Part shown: piece after piece, positions 5,468 to 16,868 of the stretch
How positions within the stretch are numbered: the first letter of the stretch is position 1
Layout of the letters: the number at the start of each line of letters is the position of its first letter
Origin: Nitrospira sp.
GTDB taxonomy: Bacteria; Nitrospirota; Nitrospiria; Nitrospirales; Nitrospiraceae
DNA length: 37,224 bases
NCBI GenBank assembly: GCA_024331095.1
Contig: JANDJE010000022.1
Coordinates: 1 to 37,224 of the forward strand
Direction of reading: 5' to 3'
Made by a program: the position numbers and the translations under genes
The notes under the pieces: model-generated
The model's input: the letters and a program-made list of their open reading frames with translations, nothing else
What the model was told of the DNA's origin: nothing
The model's database searches: none

Positions 5468-7903
5468 ATGACGGAACGCATCTCCCCACAGCCCTCCGAA
5501 ACGGGCAGCCGATTTCCTCGTGTGCCGCCCGCCGACCAACAGATGGAGTTGATGCTGGACATCGATCGGGATGATTATCGATTCGCGCTCGAACAGGCCT
5601 CCGATATCATTTGCCGCACCAACCTGTCCGGCCGCATCACCTTCGCCAATCCAGCCGTGACCAGAATTCTGGGCTACGCGATGGTGGAAGTGCTCGGCCA
5701 CCACATCACGGAATTCGTTCGCGAGGACTACCGCGCGAAAGTGTGGTGGTTCCACGTGCGGCAGTTTCTGCGCGGCCGCCCGTCGAGCTATCTGGAACTC
5801 CCCCTGGTCGCCCGAACGGGCAAGGAAATTTGGGTCGGACAAAACGTACAACTGCTGCAGCGCGACGAGGAAGTGATCGGCTTTCAGGCCGTGGTCCGCG
5901 ATATTTCCGTGATCAAGCAGGCCGAGCAGGCGCGTCGCGCCAGCGAAGAGAAGCTCCAAAGTTTTTTTCACGACGCTCCGATCATGTATTTCACCCTGAA
6001 CAGTGAAGGGACGATTCTGTCCGTGAATCGATCCGGGGCCGAACAGCTTGGCTACACCATGTCCGAGTTGGTCGGGCGGTCCATCTTGGACATGTTTCTG
6101 GTCGAGGATCGGGACGGCGTGAGGAGCCAAATGAAGGCGTGTCTGGAGCGTCCCGGCGTCGTGTGCGAGTGGGAGCTGCGGAAAGTTCGGAAAGACGGTG
6201 CCACCGTCCAGGTTCATGAGCGCGCGCGCGTCGTCCCCGGCAGCGACGGGCGGCCCGTCGTGCTGGTCGTCTGTCAGGATATTACCGAACGGGTTCGGCA
6301 TGAGCGGGCGCTCAAGGAGATTTATCAACAGCTCGAACAACGGGTGATGGAACGGACGAGCGAGTTGCTGGCGGCCAACGAGGCGCTTCGCCAGACGACG
6401 TCGCAGCTCCAAACGTTGATCGAAGAATCGCCGTTCGCCATCATCGAGCTTGACGAAAACGCCAAGGTCGTCAGTTGGAATACCGCCGCCGCAAACATCT
6501 TCGGGTGGACGGAGCAAGAAGTGGTGGGCCGGGAACTGCCGTATGTGCCGTGCAACGAAAAAGAAGAAGAACAGTCACTCCAACTTTGGCAATTGATCAT
6601 GCAAGGTGTTCCGGTCAGAAACGTCGAGCTGCGTCGGCACCGGAAGGACGGCTCGACGGCCGAAATCAGTTTTTGGGGCGTGGCGCGCCGCAATGCCGAA
6701 GGGCGGGTGACGGGGGCATTGGCGTTTTGCATCGACATCACCCAACAAAAACGGCTGGAGCAACAGTTCCGGCAGGCTCAAAAGATGGAGGCGGTGGGAC
6801 GTCTGGGGGGAGGCATCGCGCACGATTTCAACAATCTCCTGACCGTCATCAACGGCTGCAGCGCCTTGTTGCTTGATCGGGTGCGGCGCGAAGATCCGAT
6901 CCATCATCTGCTCGACGAGATATCCAAGGCGGGAGCTCGAGCCGCCGATCTGACGAGACAACTCCTGGCGTTCAGCCGGCAGCAAGTGCTCAAGCCGCAG
7001 CGCGTCGATCTGAATGAATCCCTCAAGGGGATCACCTCTATGCTCGAGAGACTGATGGGCGAGGACATCGAAGTGGTGCTGGATCTTGATCCGGGTCTCT
7101 GGCCCATCCAGGTGGACAAGGGGCAAATCGACCAAGTGGTGATGAATCTGGCGGTCAACGCGAGAGACGCGATGCCGGATGGCGGCAAGCTGACGCTGTC
7201 CACGGCCAATTTTGTCCTGCATCCGTGGACGCCGGTGTCCAATCCGCTGTTCACGCCGGGCGACTATGTACAGTTGACCGTCCGTGACACCGGCCTCGGC
7301 ATGGATCAAGACGTGCGCGCTCATCTCTTCGAACCGTTCTTTACGACCAAGGAAGAGGGTAAGGGGACGGGGCTCGGGCTTGCGACGGTGTATGGGATCG
7401 TCAAGCAAAGCCGCGGCGTCATCTTCGTCGACAGCGCGCCGGGCGAGGGCACGACGTTTGATCTCTACTTCCCGCGCTTCGTCGAGCAGGACGACGAGGT
7501 GGCGATCCCCAAGTCGTCGCGCCCCGTGCGAGGAGGCGAGCGGGTTATGCTCGTCGAGGACCAAGAGTCGGTGCGAGATCTTGTCTGCCTCGCCCTTGAG
7601 GAGTACGGCTATCAGGTGTTTAAAGCGGCGAACGGAGACGAGGCGTTCCGCCTGGCAGCCGTGATATCGGAGCCGATCGACGTCCTGGTGACGGACGTGG
7701 TGATGCCGCGCTTCACGGGACCGGTGGTCGCGGAACGGCTCAGGCAACGGTGGCCGGGCCTCAGGGTGCTCTTCATGTCGGGCTACACGGAACGAGTCAA
7801 ACCGATGTTCCTTAATTCGCCGGGCACGCTGTTCATCCAGAAACCGTTTTTGCCGACCGAGTTGGCCGCGCAGTTACGTCGGCTGCTTGACGACACCTTC
7901 TGA
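5468..7903 (+). CDS. PAS-rich hybrid sensor histidine kinase
   Basis: This 811-residue protein has three PAS domains (about 40-150, 157-275 and 313-430), the second and third joined by a coiled coil (KEIYQQLEQRVMERTSELL). A HisKA domain follows with phosphoacceptor H452 in GGGIAHDFNNLLTVI, then a HATPase domain with N564 in the N box (NLAVNARDAM), DTGLGMD near 606 and GTGLGLATVYG near 632. A C-terminal receiver domain (about 690-805) has phosphoacceptor D743 in VTDVVMP and the conserved Lys in QKPF. No signal peptide or membrane segment is seen, so it should sense a cytoplasmic signal. No DNA-binding output domain or separate regulator gene is adjacent. The HDFNN-type H box and fused C-terminal receiver are common in environmental bacteria. 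The ligand cannot be told from sequence. Confidence 0.95.
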   Translation: MTERISPQPSETGSRFPRVPPADQQMELMLDIDRDDYRFALEQASDIICRTNLSGRITFANPAVTRILGYAMVEVLGHHITEFVREDYRAKVWWFHVRQFLRGRPSSYLELPLVARTGKEIWVGQNVQLLQRDEEVIGFQAVVRDISVIKQAEQARRASEEKLQSFFHDAPIMYFTLNSEGTILSVNRSGAEQLGYTMSELVGRSILDMFLVEDRDGVRSQMKACLERPGVVCEWELRKVRKDGATVQVHERARVVPGSDGRPVVLVVCQDITERVRHERALKEIYQQLEQRVMERTSELLAANEALRQTTSQLQTLIEESPFAIIELDENAKVVSWNTAAANIFGWTEQEVVGRELPYVPCNEKEEEQSLQLWQLIMQGVPVRNVELRRHRKDGSTAEISFWGVARRNAEGRVTGALAFCIDITQQKRLEQQFRQAQKMEAVGRLGGGIAHDFNNLLTVINGCSALLLDRVRREDPIHHLLDEISKAGARAADLTRQLLAFSRQQVLKPQRVDLNESLKGITSMLERLMGEDIEVVLDLDPGLWPIQVDKGQIDQVVMNLAVNARDAMPDGGKLTLSTANFVLHPWTPVSNPLFTPGDYVQLTVRDTGLGMDQDVRAHLFEPFFTTKEEGKGTGLGLATVYGIVKQSRGVIFVDSAPGEGTTFDLYFPRFVEQDDEVAIPKSSRPVRGGERVMLVEDQESVRDLVCLALEEYGYQVFKAANGDEAFRLAAVISEPIDVLVTDVVMPRFTGPVVAERLRQRWPGLRVLFMSGYTERVKPMFLNSPGTLFIQKPFLPTELAAQLRRLLDDTF

Positions 7904-7982
7904 TCGTCACAGACGCAGTTCCTCGTTCCTCTTCCGCAAGAGGTCTTCGCGCCTCGCACCGGTCGGGACCCGGCCCGCGGCG

Positions 7983-9071
7983 TTAACTGTATTGATCCCA
8001 CGTGTCGCACTGTTTGATCGCCCAAAACACGGCTTCTTTCAGTTTCTTCAACACGATGTTGTCAGGATCGCGGATGGCTTGGAGTTTTTTGTCAAGATCG
8101 TACAGCGGTTGGATCGACCGTTTGTCGGGAACTTTTCCCAGGGCCCAAGCGACCTCTGTCAGGACGGTCCAGTCTGTCTCGGGGTCTTGAAGTTTGGCCA
8201 GCAGGGGAAGAACGACGGAGGCGTCGCCGGCAATACCCCCGATCTGTCCGAGTCCCTTGGCCGCCGCAGCTTGAATTTCCGCCTGGGCGGAAGAGTTCAA
8301 GATGTTAATGAGCAACGGGATGCTTTCTCTGCCCAGATTCCCCATGGCGACGATCGCCTGTGTGGCTAAATCACGGTCTTTGAGGATTTCTTTGAGTTTG
8401 GGCAAGGCTTCGTCGGCTTGCATTTCTCCCAAGAGAGAAATGATTTGGATTTTCCTGGCCTGACTCGTATTGGGTGAATCAAGCAGGGCAAGCAGGCGTT
8501 CCGGATGCCCCCACTCGGCCGCCAAAAACAGGGGGAACTCATGCCGTTCGAGTTCCTCCGTCAACTTGTCGATCGCGTAGGCGCCGGGATCGGCAGCCTG
8601 CGCGGCTTGAGCGGCGGCCGCGGCGTCGTCAAACTCCGTCCGCACTTCCTTTTGCCACTTGATCTTCATGCCGCTCAATAGATAGGTCAATTGACAGGCC
8701 GGACCTTTCCACAATCGGGATGGTGCGTCCGGAAGATCGGCATCGCCACCGGCCGCAGTCGTGCCTTCCCAGGTTTTCCGTTGCTCGCATTTGACGCGAA
8801 AGACGACATCATGGGGCTCTTCTCGATTCAAGACGACGGTATACCCGACTTCGCGAAGCCGGTGTGACACGATTTGTGCAATATGGCCGGCGTCCACTTC
8901 GCCCTTGTCCGTCAGAGCAAGGACTTCCACCAGGACGACGCGAATCTTTTCCAACTGAGATTTCTGCTCGGGCGTGAAATAATCGCGATAGGCCCGCAAG
9001 GGATCGGTGACGAATAAGAAAACCAGCACAAGTAAAAAAACCTTCGCCGTAGAGGGTGATATCATGCGCAT
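7983..9071 (-). CDS. Exported HEAT-repeat protein
   Basis: The N-terminus (MRMISPSTAKVFLLVLVFLF) is a signal peptide with likely cleavage after about residue 27 (DPLRA). Residues 30-170 form an unrecognised domain with an alanine-rich stretch (DDAAAAAQAAQAADP). From about 185 to the end there are helical HEAT-like repeats (GEMQADEALPKLKEILKD; GNLGRESIPLLINIL; ALGKVPDKRSIQPLYDL). HEAT repeats mediate protein binding; the partner is unknown. Start 9071 or 9065 (third residue) are both possible because GGGGGA lies just upstream. It is divergent from the ATP synthase operon, and a second HEAT protein at 35625-36284 is membrane-anchored. Confidence 0.8.
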   Translation of the reverse strand: MRMISPSTAKVFLLVLVFLFVTDPLRAYRDYFTPEQKSQLEKIRVVLVEVLALTDKGEVDAGHIAQIVSHRLREVGYTVVLNREEPHDVVFRVKCEQRKTWEGTTAAGGDADLPDAPSRLWKGPACQLTYLLSGMKIKWQKEVRTEFDDAAAAAQAAQAADPGAYAIDKLTEELERHEFPLFLAAEWGHPERLLALLDSPNTSQARKIQIISLLGEMQADEALPKLKEILKDRDLATQAIVAMGNLGRESIPLLINILNSSAQAEIQAAAAKGLGQIGGIAGDASVVLPLLAKLQDPETDWTVLTEVAWALGKVPDKRSIQPLYDLDKKLQAIRDPDNIVLKKLKEAVFWAIKQCDTWDQYS

Positions 9072-9174
9072 CTGATCCCCCTTTCATCGATGGAGTCGAG
9101 ACAGCGGCATCGCATGGCGCAATTTCGGGGGTGTCTCAGGAAACGGCGACAATAGAGACCACGGTTACGAGTTC

Positions 9175-9203
9175 ATTATATACCGGTTGCATTCCGGATC
9201 TCA
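9175..9203 (-). promoter_or_regulatory. Possible promoter of the HEAT-repeat gene
   Basis: The minus strand has a perfect TATAAT (complement of 9175-9180) about 100 bases before the gene. The hexamer 17 bases upstream (TGAGAT, complement of 9198-9203) is a poor -35, so the site rests mainly on the -10 box. Confidence 0.35.
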
Positions 9204-9296
9204 GGGGCGTGTCAGAGTGAAAGTCGAGCAGTGGTTGGCTTGAGGACGGCCTGCTCGGCGCTCGGTCGGAATTGGTCGGCGGTCAGATTGGTCGGA

Positions 9297-9326
9297 TTGA
9301 CAGCCGATATTCTTCAATGGTACTGT
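9297..9326 (+). promoter_or_regulatory. Possible promoter of the atpHAGDC operon
   Basis: TTGACA at 9297-9302, a perfect -35, is followed by 18 bases and TACTGT at 9321-9326, a weak -10. Transcription would start near 9333, which fits atpH translation from 9400 and excludes the in-frame GTG at 9325. The rest of the 328-base gap 9072-9399 holds short ggtcgg repeats (about 9264-9296) and nothing else recognisable. Confidence 0.45.
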
Positions 9327-9399
9327 GCCGGGTCAATTGTCGTGCGTTTCGCGCGAACGATTTTGTTTGTCCCACGATTCGGCAAGTGGATCACCGACA

Positions 9400-9939
9400 G
9401 TGATTAAAACGGTAGTTGCGCGGCGTTACGCACGGGCGCTCTTCGAGCTTCTCGATCCAACCGATATCGAAGCCACGCGAGAGACCCTGAACGGCCTTGG
9501 ACGAGCCATGAAGGAGTCCGGGGATCTCCGCTACGTTACCGCGTCGCCGGCGTTCAGCGTCGAGGAGAAAATCTCCGTGTTGACGGAATTGAGCGGTCGC
9601 TTTCGCTGTCCTTCGGAAGGGAAGGCCTTTCTCGGTCAATTGGTCAGGAAAAATCGCATCGGGTTTTTACCGGAAATCGCCGAGGCGTTCGGGAGGCTGG
9701 TCGATCAATCGAAGGGCGTGCAACAGGTCTTGGTCGCGTCGGCTACGGAACTCTCCCAGGCCGAGCGGGATCGGACTCAAGCACGACTGCGCGACGCGCT
9801 GAAGCGAGAAGTCGCGGTCACGTTTCATACCGATGCGAACCTCTTGGCCGGAGTCCGGATCCAAGTCGGAAACATGGTGGTCGACGGCACGGTCCGGGGC
9901 CGCTTGAACGATATCCAGTCATTGCTGACGAGAGAGTAG
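9400..9939 (+). CDS. atpH: ATP synthase F1 subunit delta
   Basis: The delta subunit joins the F1 head to the peripheral stalk. Homology begins at [17 protein letters not shown], so I chose the GTG at 9400 (179 residues, the normal family length); an in-frame GTG at 9325 would add 25 unrelated residues and precede the likely transcription start. The C-terminal segment [20 protein letters not shown] is the standard delta ending (GG-x-x-hydrophobic-G-D-x-hydrophobic-DGS-type). No strong Shine-Dalgarno is seen. It is first in atpHAGDC, 59 bases before atpA. The usual upstream b-subunit gene atpF is missing here. Confidence 0.93.
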   Translation: MIKTVVARRYARALFELLDPTDIEATRETLNGLGRAMKESGDLRYVTASPAFSVEEKISVLTELSGRFRCPSEGKAFLGQLVRKNRIGFLPEIAEAFGRLVDQSKGVQQVLVASATELSQAERDRTQARLRDALKREVAVTFHTDANLLAGVRIQVGNMVVDGTVRGRLNDIQSLLTRE

Positions 9940-9998
9940 GTCGGCGGAGGCGGGATGGCCGTCCGGCGTCTCGCCGTCCTGCGGATGAAGGAGTAGTC

Positions 9999-11519
<1,521 letters not shown>

Positions 11520-11594
11520 GTGAAAGGCGCGGTAGAGAGGACTTCTCTTAAGCGGATCTTTGGCCTCGTGATCGATACTTCGAAATAAGACACC

Positions 11595-12473
11595 ATGCCA
11601 AGTCTCCAATCGCTCCGCCGCAAGATCGCGGCGTTCAAGAACACCCAGAAGATCACGAAGGCCATGAAAATGGTGGCCGCCGCGAAGCTGAAACGCTCCC
11701 AGGACCGTATCCTGGCGGCCCGTCCCTACGCGCATAAAATGCGGGGTGTCTTGAGTAATTTAAGCCAACGGGTAAATCGCTCCGCCCATCCGCTCTTGCA
11801 AAAGCGCGAGGGCAAAAAGGTCGAAGTCCTGGTGGTGACGAGCGACCGAGGCCTGTGCGGGGGGTTCAACGGCAACATCGTGCGGCGGAGTACGGAGTTC
11901 GTGAGGCAGTGCGAGGCGAGGGGAGTGGCGGTCCATCTGAGTATCGTCGGGCGAAAGGGGCGGGATTATTTTCGCCGCCGTGCGTGGCCGATTCGCCAAG
12001 AATGGACGGGGATTTTCGATAAGTTGAGTTTCGAGCACGCCATCGATATCGGCGGCGATCTCACCGACCAGTTCATCCGGGGCACGTTCGATGAACTCTA
12101 CGTCGTGTACAATGAGTTCAAGTCGGCGATCCAACAACGTGTGATCGTCGAGAAACTCTTTCCCGTCGATGCGGCCTCCGAGTTCGGTGTGGCGCCGGTC
12201 GAGGGCGCGGCGGGCGGCGGCTATCTCTACGAGCCGGGCGAAGCGGAATTATTGGACGTTCTGGTGCCCAAGCATTTTCAAGTTCAAACCTATAGAATTC
12301 TCCTGGAATCGGCCGCGGCCGAGCACGGGGCCCGCATGGCCGCCATGGACGGCGCGACGCGCAACGCGGGGCAACTCATCAAAAAGGTCACGCTGTATTA
12401 CAACAAGACTCGGCAAGCGGCGATTACCAAGGAATTGATGGATATCGTAGGAGGCGCGGAAGCCCTGAAGTAG
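11595..12473 (+). CDS. atpG: ATP synthase F1 subunit gamma
   Basis: The gamma subunit forms the rotating central stalk. Both terminal helices are clear: residues 1-36 include LRRKIAAFKNTQKITKAMKM and the C-terminal region contains ATRNAGQLIKKVTLYYNKTR followed by QAAITKELMDIVGGAEAL. The middle carries VTSDRGLCGGFNGNI, a family hallmark. The length of 292 residues is normal. The ATG has only a weak Shine-Dalgarno (aataagac), so its expression may rely on coupling within the operon; it begins 75 bases after atpA. Confidence 0.97.
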   Translation: MPSLQSLRRKIAAFKNTQKITKAMKMVAAAKLKRSQDRILAARPYAHKMRGVLSNLSQRVNRSAHPLLQKREGKKVEVLVVTSDRGLCGGFNGNIVRRSTEFVRQCEARGVAVHLSIVGRKGRDYFRRRAWPIRQEWTGIFDKLSFEHAIDIGGDLTDQFIRGTFDELYVVYNEFKSAIQQRVIVEKLFPVDAASEFGVAPVEGAAGGGYLYEPGEAELLDVLVPKHFQVQTYRILLESAAAEHGARMAAMDGATRNAGQLIKKVTLYYNKTRQAAITKELMDIVGGAEALK

Positions 12474-12585
12474 GGACCGGCGCGAGCGCGTTTCGCGAGA
12501 CGCGAGCGAGAGAAGCAGGTGAACCCCAAGGGATCGATTCGTCGGTCAAGGGGCGTGAAAACCAGACATCGCTTTGGAAAGGTGA

Positions 12586-14031
<1,446 letters not shown>

Positions 14032-14076
14032 GGGGCGAAGACGATACGACAGGTGTATGGCGAGAGAGAAGACAAA

Positions 14077-14499
14077 ATGGCCGGAAAATTCCTCTTGGAA
14101 GTCGTTACGCCGGAAAAACTGTTGCTGAGCCAACAGGTGGACGAGGTCATCGCGCCTGGCCTGGAAGGCGACTTCGGAGTTCTGCCGGGTCATTGTCATT
14201 TCCTCTCGATGTTACGGATCGGGGAACTGCGGTATCGCGTCGGCGATCAAGTCAACCATATGGCCGTGCTTTGGGGGTATGCCGAGGTGACGCCGACCAG
14301 GGTGACCGTTATGGCCGAGATCGCCGAAAAAGCCGAAGACATCGACGTGGAGCGCGCCACGGCCAAAGTGGAAGAAGCGGAACGTCGGCTCAAGCAAGGA
14401 GGCCTGCCGTCCGACGTCAAGGAAGCTCAAATCAGCCTCGAAAAAGCCCGTCTGCGGAAAAAGATTGCGGAGCGGGCTCGGAAGGTCGCCCACGCCTAA
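14077..14499 (+). CDS. atpC: ATP synthase F1 subunit epsilon
   Basis: The epsilon subunit is part of the central stalk and regulates ATP hydrolysis. The N-terminal beta domain starts MAGKFLLEVVTPEKLLLSQQ, continues with GDFGVLPGHCHFLSML, and a C-terminal two-helix domain follows (ERATAKVEEAERRLKQGG; KARLRKKIAERARKV). I chose ATG 14077 (140 residues) over the in-frame GTG at 14053, which would add eight unrelated residues; GAGAG lies upstream. It closes the F1 operon, and rluD starts 184 bases further on. Confidence 0.95.
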   Translation: MAGKFLLEVVTPEKLLLSQQVDEVIAPGLEGDFGVLPGHCHFLSMLRIGELRYRVGDQVNHMAVLWGYAEVTPTRVTVMAEIAEKAEDIDVERATAKVEEAERRLKQGGLPSDVKEAQISLEKARLRKKIAERARKVAHA

Positions 14500-14683
14500 C
14501 TGCCTCGTATTCAAGCCTTTGCCCGCGCGGGTTCGCCGCCGTGGTTGCTCAGGCCGTCATCCTCGCCGCTCATTCAATAATCCGGCAAACGTTTCCGGTT
14601 TCACGGCATGCCTCGCGTGGTTCAACCGATGACGGCTCGTATCGGCGAGGGGAAATGCCGTTCATGACGGGAGGAAGACCTCC

Positions 14684-15634
14684 GTGATCACGGAGTTTGT
14701 TGTCACACCCGGCGAACAACCCAAACGGCTCGATGTCTTTCTTGTCAACCGCGAGCGGGCCATCTCCCGGTCCGCCTTGCAGCGACTGATCGAACTCGGT
14801 CGCATTCGAGTCAACAATGCCGCGGTGAAGCCGAGCCACAAAATCAAACCGGGCGATACCATTACGATGGATATCCCCAAACCGGAACCGCTGGCACTCA
14901 AGGGAGAAGCCATTCCGCTTGAGGTGCTGTATGAAGATGAAGCCGTCCTGGTTCTCAACAAACCCGCGGGGATAGTCGTGCATCCGGCCCCTGGGAACTG
15001 GACTGGAACGTTGGTCAACGCACTGTTGCATCATTTTGACGCTTCGGGCGGCACCCTGTCCACCGTTGGGGGAAAAGAGAGGCCTGGGCTTGTCCATCGC
15101 TTGGATAAGGAAACATCGGGGATCATGGTGGTCGCGAAAACGGACCATGCGCACCGACATCTGGCCGCGCAATTTCAGCGCCACACGATCACCCGCGTGT
15201 ATGAAGCCGTGGCGTGGGGAGTCCCGAAGAGAGCCCGCGGGGTGATTACCCTGGCGATCGGGCGGGACGTCAAAGAACGAAAAAAAATCTCCTCGAGGAC
15301 TTCACGGCCCAAGGAATCGATCACGGAGTACCGAGTCGAGCGACGTTTCGGCAACCTGGCGGCCCATCTTTTACTTTATCCTCGAACGGGCCGAACCCAT
15401 CAATTGCGTGTTCATTTGCAGTCTCTGGGCCACCCGATTCTGGGCGATCAAACCTATGGCGGCGCCAAAGTCAAAATGATCGGGCCGCTCGTCGTTCCGC
15501 GCGTCATGCTCCACGCGAGAACCCTTGGATTTCACCATCCCCTCACGGGAGACTTTAGAGAGTTTACTCGCGGATATCCGGCCGACATGCAAGGCGTCGC
15601 CGAAGAGCTGGAACGACTTGCGCGGGACGGCTAA
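14684..15634 (+). CDS. rluD: 23S rRNA pseudouridine synthase, RluD type
   Basis: RluA-family enzymes convert uridine to pseudouridine in 23S rRNA; RluD acts on helix 69. An S4 RNA-binding domain lies at about 14-60 (RLDVFLVNRERAISRSALQR). The catalytic motif HRLDKETSG holds D141. RTGRTHQLRVHLQSLGHPI and GDQTYGG follow, as in RluD. The GTG start at 14684 has GGGAGGAA ending 7 bases upstream. The length of 316 residues is typical. RluC or another RluA-family member cannot be fully excluded. The next small gene starts about 20 bases after its stop. Confidence 0.92.
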   Translation: MITEFVVTPGEQPKRLDVFLVNRERAISRSALQRLIELGRIRVNNAAVKPSHKIKPGDTITMDIPKPEPLALKGEAIPLEVLYEDEAVLVLNKPAGIVVHPAPGNWTGTLVNALLHHFDASGGTLSTVGGKERPGLVHRLDKETSGIMVVAKTDHAHRHLAAQFQRHTITRVYEAVAWGVPKRARGVITLAIGRDVKERKKISSRTSRPKESITEYRVERRFGNLAAHLLLYPRTGRTHQLRVHLQSLGHPILGDQTYGGAKVKMIGPLVVPRVMLHARTLGFHHPLTGDFREFTRGYPADMQGVAEELERLARDG

Positions 15635-15653
15635 GGGAGACGCTCCGATCATC

Positions 15654-16088
15654 ATGGGGGACGTTCGTATGCGGATCGGGGATGTGCTCGATGCCGTCGG
15701 CGGGCTGGTGTCGAGGATCAAAGAGTATGCGGCTAAGTTGCCCGCCGTCGTCAATCTGTCGGTTGCGCCGACGGGGGTCAAACCTCCTCCGGACGCCGTC
15801 GAAGCGTACGATGACCTGGTGATGCGCCTGCGCACCAGGATCGTCGGCACGCCGTACAAACACCTGAGCACTCCCTTGCTTGAGTCTCTTGAAGCCTTTG
15901 AGTCAGGGAGATTGCTGGAAACGGTTCAGCCGCTCCTCTCGCTGCTGGATCAGATCCAGCAAATGATCAAAGATCGAGACATCGAAGCGCAGCCTGCGGA
16001 CGAGAACCGCGTCGATGAATACCGAAGGTCGCTTCGAAAAATTCTGCCGGGCAATAGGCCGGAACTGGAAGAAACCGGAGGGATGTGA
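15654..16088 (+). CDS. Conserved-looking protein of unknown function
   Basis: I do not recognise a family. The frame begins within rluD, but the first sensible start is ATG 15654 (144 residues) with GGGAG 14 bases upstream; ATG 15669 with GGGGGA 7 bases upstream is equally plausible. The protein is predicted mainly helical and soluble: MRIGDVLDAVGGLVSRIKEY, then a proline-rich turn (VAPTGVKPPPDAVEAYDDLV), then two leucine-rich helices (LLESLEAFESGRLLETVQPL). No signal peptide, cysteine motif or membrane segment is seen. Its position right after rluD suggests co-transcription. A GC-rich hairpin ends the unit. Confidence 0.6.
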   Translation: MGDVRMRIGDVLDAVGGLVSRIKEYAAKLPAVVNLSVAPTGVKPPPDAVEAYDDLVMRLRTRIVGTPYKHLSTPLLESLEAFESGRLLETVQPLLSLLDQIQQMIKDRDIEAQPADENRVDEYRRSLRKILPGNRPELEETGGM

Positions 16089-16091
16089 GCC

Positions 16092-16122
16092 GGCGCCGCG
16101 CGCGCAACGCGCGCGAGGCGCC
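16092..16122. terminator. GC-rich hairpin between convergent genes
   Basis: GGCGCC (16092-16097) pairs with GGCGCC (16117-16122), and GCGCGCG (16098-16104) with CGCGCGC (16108-16114), leaving a three-base loop and a two-base bulge. It lies 4 bases after a plus-strand stop and 5 bases before a minus-strand stop, so it could end both transcripts. Only two T residues follow on the plus strand. Confidence 0.5.
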
Positions 16123-16126
16123 TTGA

Positions 16127-16306
16127 TCAATGGCCCATCTTTGGCCCGGCGGCGTTTGCTCCTTGAGAGACGAGAGAAAACCGGACCGTGGATCGGCAAT
16201 GGGGGCATTTGGCGCGGATGGTGGCGTCGTCCAGCATCTCATAGTGTTCGGAAGTCAGCCACATTAATCGAAAGCATTTCGGACACGTACGGACTTGCGT
16301 TGACAT
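16127..16306 (-). CDS. Small zinc-ribbon protein
   Basis: This is a 59-residue protein with two CxxC pairs, C8-x-x-C11 (CPKC) and C34-x-x-C37 (CPHC), spaced as in a zinc ribbon. The central part reads RLMWLTSEHYEMLDD. I chose the ATG at 16306 because GAGGAA lies 6 bases upstream and the protein then starts MSTQVRTCPKC; a longer frame to 16342 lacks support. Metal binding is a confident inference; the role, perhaps nucleic-acid or protein binding, is unknown. It is divergent from the GNAT gene, with about 60 bases between them. Confidence 0.75.
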   Translation of the reverse strand: MSTQVRTCPKCFRLMWLTSEHYEMLDDATIRAKCPHCRSTVRFSLVSQGANAAGPKMGH

Positions 16307-16368
16307 GATGTTCCTCGTACACTCCCTCGTGGCGGCTATCACGTGCGTGGAGGATAATCTAGTATAAG

Positions 16369-16800
16369 ATGCGAGCGGCCCTCAAGCCCGCAATTCTCTA
16401 TTCGGACGATATCCCGCCTAAAGCGGATCAACTGCTCGGCCTCTTCCATCAGGCTCCCTGGGCCAAGGATCGGACGGCCGAAGAGACGGAGGAGATGCTT
16501 CGTCACACCGATCTCACCGTCTGTGCGTGGGACCGGGAACGCTTGGTCGGATTCGGCCGTGTGCTGACCGATTTTGTTTATCGAGCGACGATCTGGGACG
16601 TGATCGTCGATCAGGCTTATCAAAAACAAGGAATCGGCTCGGAAATCGTTCGACGAATCCTGGATCATCCGCGACTACAGAGAGTCGAGCTTTTTTGGCT
16701 GTGCACGAGGCGCCCCGGGTTCTACGAAAAGCTGGGTTTCAGCTCAAAAGAGCAAGCGGGGATGGTCTGGGCCAGAAACACCCAGGCTCGCCGGGAGTGA
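16369..16800 (+). CDS. GNAT-family N-acetyltransferase
   Basis: This 143-residue single-domain protein has the GNAT core. The substrate-side strand is CAWDRERLVGFGRVLTDF, and the acetyl-CoA pyrophosphate loop lies in VIVDQAYQKQGIGSEIVRRI (Q-x-x-G-I-G, about residues 83-93). The C-terminal FWLCTRRPGFYEKLGF is the usual end strand and helix with a conserved Tyr. A GGAGG lies 14 bases before the ATG, longer than ideal. The substrate is unknown. It is convergent with the outer-membrane gene at 16869. Confidence 0.85.
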   Translation: MRAALKPAILYSDDIPPKADQLLGLFHQAPWAKDRTAEETEEMLRHTDLTVCAWDRERLVGFGRVLTDFVYRATIWDVIVDQAYQKQGIGSEIVRRILDHPRLQRVELFWLCTRRPGFYEKLGFSSKEQAGMVWARNTQARRE

Positions 16801-16868
16801 TCATGGGAAGGACCTTTCGGCCGTGGTCTTCAGCAAAGGCGCTCCCTGCGGCATGAGGGGAGGCGTCT

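Noticed and set aside
5453..7747. Long minus-strand frames opposite the hybrid kinase
   Set aside because: The plus strand encodes an intact multidomain kinase with all catalytic motifs; the opposite frames have shadow-type composition.
14521..14534. CCCGCGCGGG palindrome after atpC as terminator
   Set aside because: The self-complementary core has too small a loop and no T tract.
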